Assembly (NCBI GenBank): GCA_030145015.1
Contig: JAQYWI010000121.1
Coordinates: 1-17,170, forward strand
Length of the DNA stretch: 17,170 nucleotides
Source: Desulfobacterales bacterium
GTDB taxonomy: Bacteria; Desulfobacterota; Desulfobacteria; Desulfobacterales; JAHEIW01
Reading direction: 5' to 3'
The position numbers and the translations under genes are program-made. Position 1 is the stretch's first letter. Every line of letters begins with the position of its first letter. Under the pieces are notes generated by a model. It did no database searches and had not been told where the DNA came from. It worked only from the letters and a program-made list of their open reading frames with translations. This document shows, in pieces, positions 1 to 7,302 of the stretch.

Positions 1-512
1 GCATCATCAATTTCCCCGCCGACCGCGTATTGGGATTCTCCAATCACGTTTTTAGATCCGCTATGAATCTCCCGGGCGCCCTGGGCCAACGCGTCCTGTG
101 TGCTCACCAGGGGCTGATACGCTTCATAGTCCACCTGGATCAGCTTTAAGGCTTCCTGCAGGACAAGGTTGTTTTCGGCCACCACGATGGCGATTTCATC
201 GCCCCAGTAACGGACATCCCGGGTCAACAGCAACCGGTCTTCAACATCCTTGTGAGCCGGGTCCAGCGAATAGGGGTGCCCGGCGCTGGAAAATTGGGTC
301 CGGGGCACATCCGCATAGGTAAACACCGCTTCGACACCGGGTAACCGCTCGGCCTTGCTGCTGTCGATTTTCTTGACACGACCATGGGCGATGGTGCTGC
401 GCAGATATTTGGCCACCAACATCCCGGGAATAAAAAAATCGTCGGTATAGTGCGCCCGGCCGGTAACCTTGGCCACCGCGTCAACTCGTTTGACTGATTT
501 GCCTATTGCCAT
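1..512 (-). CDS. xdhA: Xanthine dehydrogenase molybdopterin-binding subunit, 5' part (runs off the window)
   Basis: The first 170 codons are visible; the rest lies beyond base 1. The protein begins MAIGKSVKRVDAVAKVTG and continues RAHYTDDFFIPGMLVAKYLRS, close to the start of E. coli XdhA as I know it. This is the N-terminal a/b hammerhead domain of the large subunit of molybdenum hydroxylases, which carries out hydroxylation of purines such as hypoxanthine or xanthine at the Mo-pterin site. Typical segments follow: LPGVEAVFTYADVP, then DRLLLTRDVRYWGDEIAIVVAE, then a VDYE strand. The catalytic Mo-site residues would be further on and are not visible. The start is the ATG at 510-512, with a strong Shine-Dalgarno (AAGGAGT on the coding strand, 519-525) 6 bases upstream. 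FAD and [2Fe-2S] subunits (xdhB, xdhC) would be expected just outside the window. It is a second molybdenum hydroxylase besides the fused one at 8893-11445. Confidence 0.93.
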   Translation of the reverse strand, partial: MAIGKSVKRVDAVAKVTGRAHYTDDFFIPGMLVAKYLRSTIAHGRVKKIDSSKAERLPGVEAVFTYADVPRTQFSSAGHPYSLDPAHKDVEDRLLLTRDVRYWGDEIAIVVAENNLVLQEALKLIQVDYEAYQPLVSTQDALAQGAREIHSGSKNVIGESQYAVGGEIDD

Positions 513-528
513 TGAAATACTCCTTAAA

Positions 529-663
529 GAAATGCCTAAAGTGATCTAAAATGCCTGAAGTGCCTAAAGTTATGGTCTCGCTCGCGCAGCGCAGGCGCTT
601 GCGCCGCGTGGCGCTCCATCTTTTTTATATTTAAATGACTGAATTCCACAACTTTAGATGAGA
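529..663. repeat. Family A palindromic repeat, copy A1 (degenerate)
   Basis: This fills the gap between the 8-oxoguanine deaminase stop codon and the xdhA ribosome-binding site. The left arm has spaced copies of TGCCTAAA/TGCCTGAA with GTGATCTAAA between them. It is followed by the family core GGTCTCGCT...GCGCTCC and TTTTTTATATTTAAATGA and a GAATTCC. The right arm, complete in copies A2 and A3, is reduced here to CTTTAGATGAGATT. This copy also has an insert in the core (about 582-611) rich in GCGC, able to form its own small hairpin (GCGCAGGCGCTTGCGCC region). Nothing codes here. Confidence 0.8.
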
Positions 664-2019
664 TTATTGGTTTATCAGATTTTCTGAAATTTTATTGCAT
701 TTATTCATCAACTCGATTTCATCAAAACCCGTGAGTTTACCCTGGTCCACTGTTATTTTGCCATTGACGATGGTGTATTCCGTTCCATGATTGTATCCTG
801 AAAAGATGATGGCGGCCAGGGGATCTGCGAGCGAGCCGCTGTATTCCAGTTTGCCCACGTTAAATAAGGCCAGATCCGCTGCCCAGCCTTCTCGGATTTT
901 GCCGACGTTTTCAAAACCCAGCAGCCTGGCACCGTTTTCAGTGCCCATCTTGATAACATCCAATGTGGACATGGCCGACGCGCCATAATGAACCCGTTGC
1001 AAAAGCAACGCATTGCGAATTTCCCCCAGCATATCGGATGAATCATTGGAGGCACTGCCATCCACCGCCAGCGCCACGTTGATCCCCAGGGGCAACATCT
1101 CTTTGACCCGGCAGATCCCGGACCCCAGCCGCATATTGGAGGTCGCACAATGTGCGATGTGGGTACCGCTGTCCGCCAGCAGTTCCAACTCCGGGTCATT
1201 AAAATGGATGCCGTGGGCATAAGAGACGTCCGCTCCGATAAACGCGCATTTTTCCATCAACTTCAAAGGCCTGCACCCATAAGTTTCAAGACAGAATTCA
1301 TTTTCATCTCTGGTTTCGGCCAGATGCGTATGCAGCCGAACGCCGTATTGGCGTGCCAGTTGAACCGTTGTGGCCATCAGCGTTTCAGTGACGGAAAAGG
1401 GACTGCACGGCGCCAGGATGATTTTGCGCATGGCCAGCTCCCTGTCGTCGTGGTAATGCTGGATGACCCGTTCGCTATCTTTGAGAATTTCATCTTCGGT
1501 CTGCACGACATTGTCGGGCGGCAGCCCCCCGTCCTTTTTACTCAGGGACATGGAGCCCCGTGTTGGGGAGAGCCGCATCCCCAGATTGGCGGCGGCTTCA
1601 AATTGCGCGCCAATCAAATCCCCACTGACGTTTTGCGGGTACACATAATGATGGTCTGTGGACGTCGTACAGCCGGTTTTGAGCAGTTCCGCCATGGCAA
1701 GCATAGAAGCGTAGTAAACCGCCTCCTCGTCCAGATGTTTCCAAACCTCATAGAGATAAACCAACCAGTCAAACAGCTCTGCGTTTTGAACTGCCGGCAG
1801 GTTGCGCGTCAGGGTCTGATAAAAATGGTGATGGGTGTTAACAAAGCCGGGTATTACCACAAAGGTAGAGCAGTCGATCACGCGATCGGCAGGTTCGACA
1901 ATGTCAGCGCCGATTTTGACAATGCGGTTTTCCCGGATCAAAATATCTTCACCCCGCCTGGATTCCTCATCGGCAGATAAAAATATATAAAAACAGTTTT
2001 TCAATAAAATAGAACTCAT
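664..2019 (-). CDS. 8-oxoguanine deaminase-like amidohydrolase (ATZ/TRZ family)
   Basis: The 451-residue protein is a metal-dependent amidohydrolase of the guanine deaminase / AtzB / TrzN branch. It most resembles bacterial 8-oxoguanine deaminases, which convert 8-oxoguanine to urate and ammonia in the cytoplasm. The metal-binding HxH is H63/H65 in FVNTHHHFYQTLTRNLP. Further landmarks are the segment with TSTDHHYVYP, the metal histidine in LHTHLAETRDENE, the histidine in SYAHGIHF, and the metal aspartate in ALAVDGSASNDSSDM. The C-terminal GWAADLALF and the closing b-sandwich strand are normal, and the length is usual for the family. The start ATG at 2017-2019 has only a weak upstream purine stretch (GGATAAG). 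As its product would be urate, the gene fits the purine cluster. The exact substrate cannot be fixed from sequence alone; isoguanine, guanine or a related aminopurine are alternatives. Confidence 0.82.
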   Translation of the reverse strand: MSSILLKNCFYIFLSADEESRRGEDILIRENRIVKIGADIVEPADRVIDCSTFVVIPGFVNTHHHFYQTLTRNLPAVQNAELFDWLVYLYEVWKHLDEEAVYYASMLAMAELLKTGCTTSTDHHYVYPQNVSGDLIGAQFEAAANLGMRLSPTRGSMSLSKKDGGLPPDNVVQTEDEILKDSERVIQHYHDDRELAMRKIILAPCSPFSVTETLMATTVQLARQYGVRLHTHLAETRDENEFCLETYGCRPLKLMEKCAFIGADVSYAHGIHFNDPELELLADSGTHIAHCATSNMRLGSGICRVKEMLPLGINVALAVDGSASNDSSDMLGEIRNALLLQRVHYGASAMSTLDVIKMGTENGARLLGFENVGKIREGWAADLALFNVGKLEYSGSLADPLAAIIFSGYNHGTEYTIVNGKITVDQGKLTGFDEIELMNKCNKISENLINQ

Positions 2020-2045
2020 TGTTTAATCTTATCCAAATCGATCAG

Positions 2046-2432
2046 CGTTTATTCGGAATGGATTCTATCTTAATTTTAGCATTTAGACAGGATTTACAGG
2101 ATCTACAGGATTTTTATTTTTTCTTTCACGGTTTCCAGATGAAACCGTGAAAACACGATCCGCCTGCGGCGGAAAGCTTTTTGTTCAGAAACCAGATCGG
2201 GCGGTAATTCAAAACTACTTGTCGCTATTATCGCACGTTTTGTAGCTAAGCGTCTGTGAATACATATTTTTATTATAGTGTTAGCTTCTCTCGTTACTGA
2301 CTACCGTTGATTCCGCGAAGCGGATTAAGTTTCATCACCTTCTTCTGGAAAGTGATGAATATAAAAAAATCCAGTAAATCCTGTTAATCCTGTCTTAAAA
2401 AAATAAAAAAAAGAATCCATTCCGCTATAACG
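2046..2432. repeat. Family B four-hairpin repeat, copy B1
   Basis: This occupies nearly the whole 416-bp gap between ygfK and the 8-oxoguanine deaminase gene. It is bounded by perfect 13-bp inverted ends (CGGAATGGATTCT at 2054-2066, its complement at 2412-2424), extending imperfectly to GCGTT on each side. Inside come CAGGATT-type repeats (2087-2116, complement at 2369-2396), then four hairpins. These are a perfect 12-bp stem with loop CAGAT (2124-2152), TCCGCC-TGC-GGCGGA (2159-2173), TCCGC-GAA-GCGGA (2312-2324) and a near-perfect TTCATCAC stem (2331-2358). The central 138 bp is AT-rich with no convincing reading frame. The right end stands about 4 bases after the ygfK stop. Copy B2 is the same element in the opposite orientation. 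Confidence 0.88.
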
Positions 2433-2435
2433 CAT

Positions 2436-5400
2436 TCAGACAAACAAATACAAATCTTTTAAAGCTGTGAGCAAAACGGCCATTTGGGCGGCATGGCGCA
2501 GATCGACCGGATCGCCTGCATCCGAACGAAAACGAACCGCTTCAGCACAATACGTCTTTAAATTCAATCGCGCTCGAATATCCCCGGTTTCATAAATCAG
2601 GTGGTCTGCATGCCGGGACAGGGTTTCCAGTTCTCCATCCACTCTGGCTTTCAAAACACCGTCGACGAGCATATAACCGTTTTGTTCATTATCAAAGCTC
2701 TTTTGGGTCAGATAAAATTTGGGTTTGACACGATAGGGCGCACCGCTGGTGGGGCAAAAGGTGCTGCAATTGCCGCACTCGTTACAAAAATCACCGATGT
2801 TAATAATCTGAAACTTCTGGGTGATCCGCACCGTTTCCAGATCCTCGACACGGGTATTTTTACCGGCAGGTACGGCCTGCTGAACACGAATTTCAATCGG
2901 ATCTACCGGGTAGGCAATATTGGCCCGATTGGGGCAAACCGTGGTGCAAATATTACAGAGCAGGTCACATTGCAGGCAGCGCCGGGCTTCCTGCCGGGCC
3001 GATTCATCGTCCAGCGTGCGAATCACCAGATCAAAATTAAGCCTTTGGTCTAAAGAAATTTCAGGCACCTGCGGGCCGGGCACGCGCCGGGCCTGGGCGA
3101 CTTGCAGGGTTTTCGGATCGGGCTTACGGTCGGGTGCGCCCGCCGGCAGATCAAATTGAACGGCCGCCCGTCGCTTTATGGTTTCAGCCACGCGTTTGCC
3201 GTCACCGATGGCCTTGATCAGCGTGGAGGCACCGCGAACGGCATCTCCGCCGGCAAATACATTCGGCAGCTGGGTTTCAAGGGTATCGGGATCTGAGCGC
3301 AGATCTTCTTCCGGAAAAAAATCCAGCTCCACCCGCTGGCCGATGGCCGCGATGACGCTGTCCACTTTGATTTTAAATTCGGTGCCCTCAATTTTGATGG
3401 GCCGCGGTCGGCCGCTGGCATCTGCTTCGCCCAGCTCCATTTTGAAGCAGACGTTTGACTGCACCCGCCCGTCTTCGATCAGGAGGCATTCCGGTGCGGT
3501 CAGCTCGATCAATTCGATGTCTTCATCCAGGGCGGCTTGAATTTCTTCAAAATCAGCCGGCATTTCTTCACGGGTCCGGCGGTAGACGATACTCACACGG
3601 CCGTCCGGACCCACCAGTCGATTGGCGGTGCGCGCCGCATCCATGGCCGCATTGCCACCACCGATCACCACGACATGTTGGCCCAGCTCGGGGGCCTGGC
3701 CGCGGCGCACCGCACTTAAAAAACGGATCTGGTCATAAACACCCGGTGCATCCTCACCGGGGATGCCTAAATTTAAACCCTTTTGAGCACCCACGGCAAC
3801 AAACACGTATTGATAGGTGTTTCTCAGCGTTTCAAACCGTTTCAGGTCGATTTTCGAGCCGTAATGAATCTTGACCCCCAGGGCAACAATCCCTTGGATG
3901 TCTTTTTTGAGGCTGTCATCATCCAGTCGGAAGGTGGGGATGCCGTCGGCCGCCATGCCACCGGGCATGTCCTTGGTTTCGTAAATATCCACCGCAAATC
4001 CGTCTAACGCTAAAAAATAAGCGCAGGCCAGCCCGGATGGGCCGGCGCCAATGATCGCCACCTTGAGTCCGTTGGAAGCTGCCGGTTTACGCGGCGGGAC
4101 GCCATCCTGCTGCCGGGCGACAAAGCGCTTGATTTCCCGGATCAGCAGGGGACTGTCATAGTTCATGCGGGTACATTTGTACTGGCATAGATGATCACAC
4201 ACCATTCCCTGCATATTGGGAAAGGGATTGGTTTCCAGAATGACATCCAGGGCCTTTTGGTAATCGCCCCTGGCCGTAAAGTACATATAACCGGGGATAT
4301 CCTGACTGGCCGGGCAGGTGGCCACACACGGCGCTTTTATACAGTCAAATGCGGTCAGCTCCCGCGGGGTTTTAATATTATCATAAGGGAAATTGGATTT
4401 TTGATAGATCCTATTAGCCACCACCGCCGCCGCATAGGCTTGGAGGTTTTCCAATCCTGCCCGGGCAACATCTTTTGTTTGCGCCCTGGTTGTGATAAAC
4501 GCCCCGATTGAATCCGCACCGGCTTCAGCAAAACCTAAAGAGATTTCTTCAAGATATTGGCCCAGTCGTCCGTAGCCGCCCGGTTTTAAGATATCGGAAC
4601 AGACAGTCAGCGGCCGCATATTGCATGCCAGAATATCGACCACGTTGAAGCAGTCGGTGCCGGCGGAAAAGCTGATATCCAGCTCACCGTTAAATTCATT
4701 TTGCAGGCGCCGCGCCAGATGGATGCTGATCGGATGCAGGGCCCTCCCACTCATGTAAACCATTTGCTCATTTTCAGGCAGGTTCTGATCATGGTTGGTT
4801 GTTTCCAGGGTATTGGTCAGCTTTAAATTAAATTCAACGCCGACCTTCGCGGCACTGGCCCGCAACGACCTGATCAAGGCCAGGCCGGCTTCATATTTCA
4901 AATCATGTTCAAAGGCAAGGTCCGGCACTTCCACCTCAAAACCCAATTCGTTGTTCAAGATATTTCGCAGTTGTTGGGGGCCCAGCAAGGTCGGATTCAA
5001 CTTGATGGTGGTGTGCAGCTTGCGATCTTCGATAAAATAGCGGCCGATCTTTTCGACTTCATCCGGCGGGCACCCGTGCATGGTGGAAATGGTGATATTA
5101 TCTGTGATCCTGTCGGGAATGTCTAAATCCTTGACCCGCGGATAGACCCCGGCCAGCGTGTCTATTTTGGCGGCCTTATCTGCGACGCAATCGGTCATTT
5201 TGTCCAGAAACGCTTGTACGTTGGAATTCAGGATGCCATCCAGGTTATAGCCGACGCTCATATTAAATATAAAGCCCGGCGAACCGGTACGGCCCCAGCC
5301 GAACCTGTCTTTCAGAATGTGCAGGATAATCCAGGCGTTGAGATATTCGTTAAAAGACTGCTCCAGTTTGAGTTCCTGAGACCATTCGCAGTTATAGCCT

Positions 5401-5711
5401 TCATCGGTCATATCAATACAGGGCTTGGTCACTTCCAGCTCATCCAGGGTTTGGACCGTTTTCAGCTCCATATAGCGCGCGCCGGTCAGCCAGGCACTGA
5501 TAATGTTCTGTGAAAGCTGGGTGTGAGGCCCCGCCGCCACGCCGATGGGCGTCTCCAGATCCTGACCGTAGCGCTTCATTTTAAAAGCATCGCTGGGCTG
5601 CGGAATGAAGAACAGGTCCTTGCAAATCCCGAAGATCTCGCCTTGCTTTTCCTCTTCCAGGATCCAGCGCAGGAGCTTGTCGATGGAGCAGGGGGTGAAT
5701 CGGTCGCTCAT
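2436..5711 (-). CDS. ygfK: YgfK-type flavin/iron-sulfur oxidoreductase (putative selenate reductase subunit)
   Basis: The 1091-residue protein matches YgfK, slightly longer than the roughly 1030 residues of E. coli. Residues 1-450 look like a dihydroorotate-dehydrogenase-type FMN barrel (GVAAGPHTQLSQN, KLNPTLLGP). Residues 455-540 form a GltD-like N-terminal Fe-S domain with CIKAPCVATCP at 457 and CDHLCQYKC. A two-dinucleotide-fold flavoprotein region follows, with GAGPSG at 555, GGGNAAMDAA at 684 and an FAD-binding FAGGDAVRG near 820. The C-terminus has cysteine clusters CLQCDLLCNICTTVCP (912) and CNECGNCSTFCP (976), which suit [4Fe-4S] clusters. It should carry electrons between NAD(P)H and a partner, plausibly the FAD-less molybdenum enzyme at 8893-11445; that pairing is inference. 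The name 'selenate reductase' is historical; the cluster argues for a purine role. The start ATG has a GGAGA Shine-Dalgarno 6 bases upstream. No membrane segment is seen. Confidence 0.93.
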   Translation of the reverse strand: MSDRFTPCSIDKLLRWILEEEKQGEIFGICKDLFFIPQPSDAFKMKRYGQDLETPIGVAAGPHTQLSQNIISAWLTGARYMELKTVQTLDELEVTKPCIDMTDEGYNCEWSQELKLEQSFNEYLNAWIILHILKDRFGWGRTGSPGFIFNMSVGYNLDGILNSNVQAFLDKMTDCVADKAAKIDTLAGVYPRVKDLDIPDRITDNITISTMHGCPPDEVEKIGRYFIEDRKLHTTIKLNPTLLGPQQLRNILNNELGFEVEVPDLAFEHDLKYEAGLALIRSLRASAAKVGVEFNLKLTNTLETTNHDQNLPENEQMVYMSGRALHPISIHLARRLQNEFNGELDISFSAGTDCFNVVDILACNMRPLTVCSDILKPGGYGRLGQYLEEISLGFAEAGADSIGAFITTRAQTKDVARAGLENLQAYAAAVVANRIYQKSNFPYDNIKTPRELTAFDCIKAPCVATCPASQDIPGYMYFTARGDYQKALDVILETNPFPNMQGMVCDHLCQYKCTRMNYDSPLLIREIKRFVARQQDGVPPRKPAASNGLKVAIIGAGPSGLACAYFLALDGFAVDIYETKDMPGGMAADGIPTFRLDDDSLKKDIQGIVALGVKIHYGSKIDLKRFETLRNTYQYVFVAVGAQKGLNLGIPGEDAPGVYDQIRFLSAVRRGQAPELGQHVVVIGGGNAAMDAARTANRLVGPDGRVSIVYRRTREEMPADFEEIQAALDEDIELIELTAPECLLIEDGRVQSNVCFKMELGEADASGRPRPIKIEGTEFKIKVDSVIAAIGQRVELDFFPEEDLRSDPDTLETQLPNVFAGGDAVRGASTLIKAIGDGKRVAETIKRRAAVQFDLPAGAPDRKPDPKTLQVAQARRVPGPQVPEISLDQRLNFDLVIRTLDDESARQEARRCLQCDLLCNICTTVCPNRANIAYPVDPIEIRVQQAVPAGKNTRVEDLETVRITQKFQIINIGDFCNECGNCSTFCPTSGAPYRVKPKFYLTQKSFDNEQNGYMLVDGVLKARVDGELETLSRHADHLIYETGDIRARLNLKTYCAEAVRFRSDAGDPVDLRHAAQMAVLLTALKDLYLFV

Positions 5712-5730
5712 AAAGTATCTCCATTAATAA

Positions 5731-5921
5731 AAATGCCTAAAATGATCTAAAATGCCTAAATTGCCTAAAATTACGGTCTCGCTGCGCTCCTTCTTTTTTA
5801 TATTTAAATGATCGTTCGACCCAGTCGTTCGACCCAGAGGCTCTCGACGGGCAGAATTCCTTAATTTTAGGCACTTTAGATCATTTTAGGCATTTTAGGC
5901 ATTTTGGGTATTTTAGTCACT
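5731..5921. repeat. Family A palindromic repeat, copy A2 (with insert)
   Basis: This fills the gap between ygeW and ygfK. The left arm (5731-5773) consists of TGCCTAAA units with ATGATCTAAA, and the right arm (5861-5904) is its imperfect complement, TTTTAGGCA units with TTTAGATCATTTTAGG. The core has GGTCTCGCTGCGCTCC and TTTTTTATATTTAAATGA. An insert of about 40 bp relative to copy A3 sits at 5812-5853 and carries a tandem 13-mer. The right end (GGGTATTTTAGTCAC) runs across the ygeW stop codon at 5913-5915. The left end lies 20 bases from the ygfK ATG, just before its Shine-Dalgarno. An RNA from this stretch would form a long stem. Confidence 0.88.
5812..5837. repeat. Tandem 13-mer inside repeat A2
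   Basis: There are two perfect adjacent copies of TCGTTCGACCCAG. They lie in the stretch present in copy A2 and absent from A3, so they are an insertion or expansion in the loop of the palindrome. Confidence 0.85.
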
Positions 5922-7118
5922 TATAAATACCCTTGCTCGCCTCCTATTAAGGAGCTGCGCTAACTTATCTGCCGGATTCTTAAACTTACTCAAAAAGATC
6001 ATCGCGGCAATAATATAAGGCTTGTAACCGGCCTGGGTATACTGGGCCACCCGGTAACGCTCAAAGACGGAAGCTTCCACTTCGCCGCTTTCGCAGCTGA
6101 CGCCGCTGATATCTGCGGGCAAACAATGCATATACAGGGCCCGGCCGTGCCGGGTCGTTTGCATCAATTTCTCGGTACATTCCCAGTCGATAAATTTTTT
6201 GTTGGTTTCCAAACAGCGCTTTTCAAGCGTTTTGAGTCCGTCATGATCACCGGCCTGCAGCAGCCGGGTGCGTTCTTCCATGACGCTGTATGGCGCCCAG
6301 CTTTTAGGATAAACGATGTCGGCGTCTTTGAAAGCTTCCTGCATGCGGGTCGCCTGGGTAAACGATCCGCCGGACTGCGCGCTGTTTGTCTGCGCAACCG
6401 CTACCACCTCCGACATCAAGTTGTACCCTTCGGGATGGGCCAGCACAACGTCCATTCCAAACCGTGTCATCAGACCGATAACGCCCTGGGGAACGGACAG
6501 GGGCTTGCCGTATGAGGGTGAGTAGGCCCAGCTCATGGCGATTTTTTTGCCCTTGAGGTTTTCAACCCCGCCAAAGGTGTTGATTAAATGCAGGGCATCG
6601 GACAGGGTCTGGGTGGGATGATCGATATCGCATTGCAAATTAACCAGGGTGGGCCGCTGGGGCAATACCCCCTCCCGGTGTCCTTGATGGACCGCCCCGG
6701 CCACTTCTTTCATGTAGGTGTGGCCTTCGCCCAGATAGATGTCATCACGGATGCCGATGACCTCGGCCAGAAAAGAAATCATATTGGCCGTCTCCCGCAC
6801 GGTTTCGCCGTGGGCGATCTGGGATTTTTTTTCATCGAGTTCCTGAAGCACCAGGCCGAGTAAATTGCAGGCACTGGCGAAACTAAAGCGGGTGCGGGTA
6901 GATTGATCCCTGAAGATGGAAATCGCCAGACCGCTGTCGAATGTGCGGCAGGAAATATTGTCGCGGCGCATGGCACGCAATATTTCCGCCGTCTGCAAGG
7001 TGGCGTCTATTTCATCTGCGGACTTGTCCCAGGTCAGCAGAAAATCGTTCAGATACATGGCGTCGGTTTTTTTAGTCGATAGGGATTCGATACGCTGTAG
7101 AATTTCGTTCTTGTTCAT
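5913..7118 (-). CDS. ygeW: Knotted carbamoyltransferase YgeW
   Basis: The 401-residue protein belongs to the aspartate/ornithine carbamoyltransferase fold, YgeW branch. The carbamoyl-phosphate loop is FRDQSTRTRFSF with STRTR at 73-77. HPTQTLSDALHL (167-178) and HCLPAD (331-336) are the other signature segments. Residue lengths between motifs are normal for a complete enzyme. In this pathway it probably works catabolically: phosphorolysis of a ureido compound (2,3-diureidopropionate or a relative, as I recall from recent work on anaerobic urate breakdown) to carbamoyl phosphate and an amine. The acceptor is not certain from sequence. Carbamate kinase at 11634-12602 would use the carbamoyl phosphate. 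The ATG start is supported by GGAGGT on the coding strand (7128-7133), 9 bases upstream. The last two codons and the stop lie in the end of repeat A2. Confidence 0.95.
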   Translation of the reverse strand: MNKNEILQRIESLSTKKTDAMYLNDFLLTWDKSADEIDATLQTAEILRAMRRDNISCRTFDSGLAISIFRDQSTRTRFSFASACNLLGLVLQELDEKKSQIAHGETVRETANMISFLAEVIGIRDDIYLGEGHTYMKEVAGAVHQGHREGVLPQRPTLVNLQCDIDHPTQTLSDALHLINTFGGVENLKGKKIAMSWAYSPSYGKPLSVPQGVIGLMTRFGMDVVLAHPEGYNLMSEVVAVAQTNSAQSGGSFTQATRMQEAFKDADIVYPKSWAPYSVMEERTRLLQAGDHDGLKTLEKRCLETNKKFIDWECTEKLMQTTRHGRALYMHCLPADISGVSCESGEVEASVFERYRVAQYTQAGYKPYIIAAMIFLSKFKNPADKLAQLLNRRRARVFISD

Positions 7119-7140
7119 TAGGTTTAAACCTCCGGTTAAA

Positions 7141-7301
7141 AAAGTGCCTAAAGTGAGCTAAAATGCCTAAATTGCCTAAAATTATGGTCTCGCTCCGCTC
7201 CTTCTTTTTTATATTTAAACGATAGAATTCCTTAATTTTAGGCACTTTAGATCATTTTAGGCATTTTAGGCACTTCGGGTATTTTGGTCACTTTAGTCAC
7301 T
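7141..7301. repeat. Family A palindromic repeat, copy A3 (most intact)
   Basis: This fills the gap between ssnA and ygeW. The left arm (7141-7184) and right arm (7233-7275) are imperfect reverse complements, both made of TGCCTAAA units, and both reach the central AAAATTA/TAATTTT. The core has GGTCTCGCTCCGCTCC, TTTTTTATATTTAAAC and GAATTCC. The right end (GGGTATTTTGGTCAC, then TTTAGTCAC) stops just before the ssnA stop codon at 7303. The left end sits about 8 bases before the ygeW Shine-Dalgarno. It lacks the insert of A2 and that of A1, so it is the best guide to the family. Confidence 0.88.
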
Positions 7302-7302
7302 T

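Noticed and set aside
224..484. Minus-strand frame of 86 codons at the left edge
   Set aside because: It is in a different frame from xdhA, whose N-terminal motif is unmistakable in the frame starting at 512.
1150..1980. Long open frame on the plus strand (276 codons) within the 8-oxoguanine deaminase gene
   Set aside because: It lies opposite a well-supported gene, has no family motif I recognise and no Shine-Dalgarno; it is a shadow frame.
2124..2173. Rho-independent terminator at the B1 hairpins
   Set aside because: A strong stem exists, and A/T runs flank the element, but a clean stem plus T-tract in the transcribed direction after ygfK cannot be claimed, as co-directional genes follow directly.
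2046..2432. A small hidden gene in the core of the four-hairpin repeats
   Set aside because: The cores of B1 and B2 share no reading frame and are AT-rich with frequent stops in all frames.
531..7301. CRISPR array or regulator-binding repeats from the repeated TGCCTAAA units
   Set aside because: The units are arranged as palindromic arms within separate elements far apart, without regular unique spacers, and no cas gene is present.
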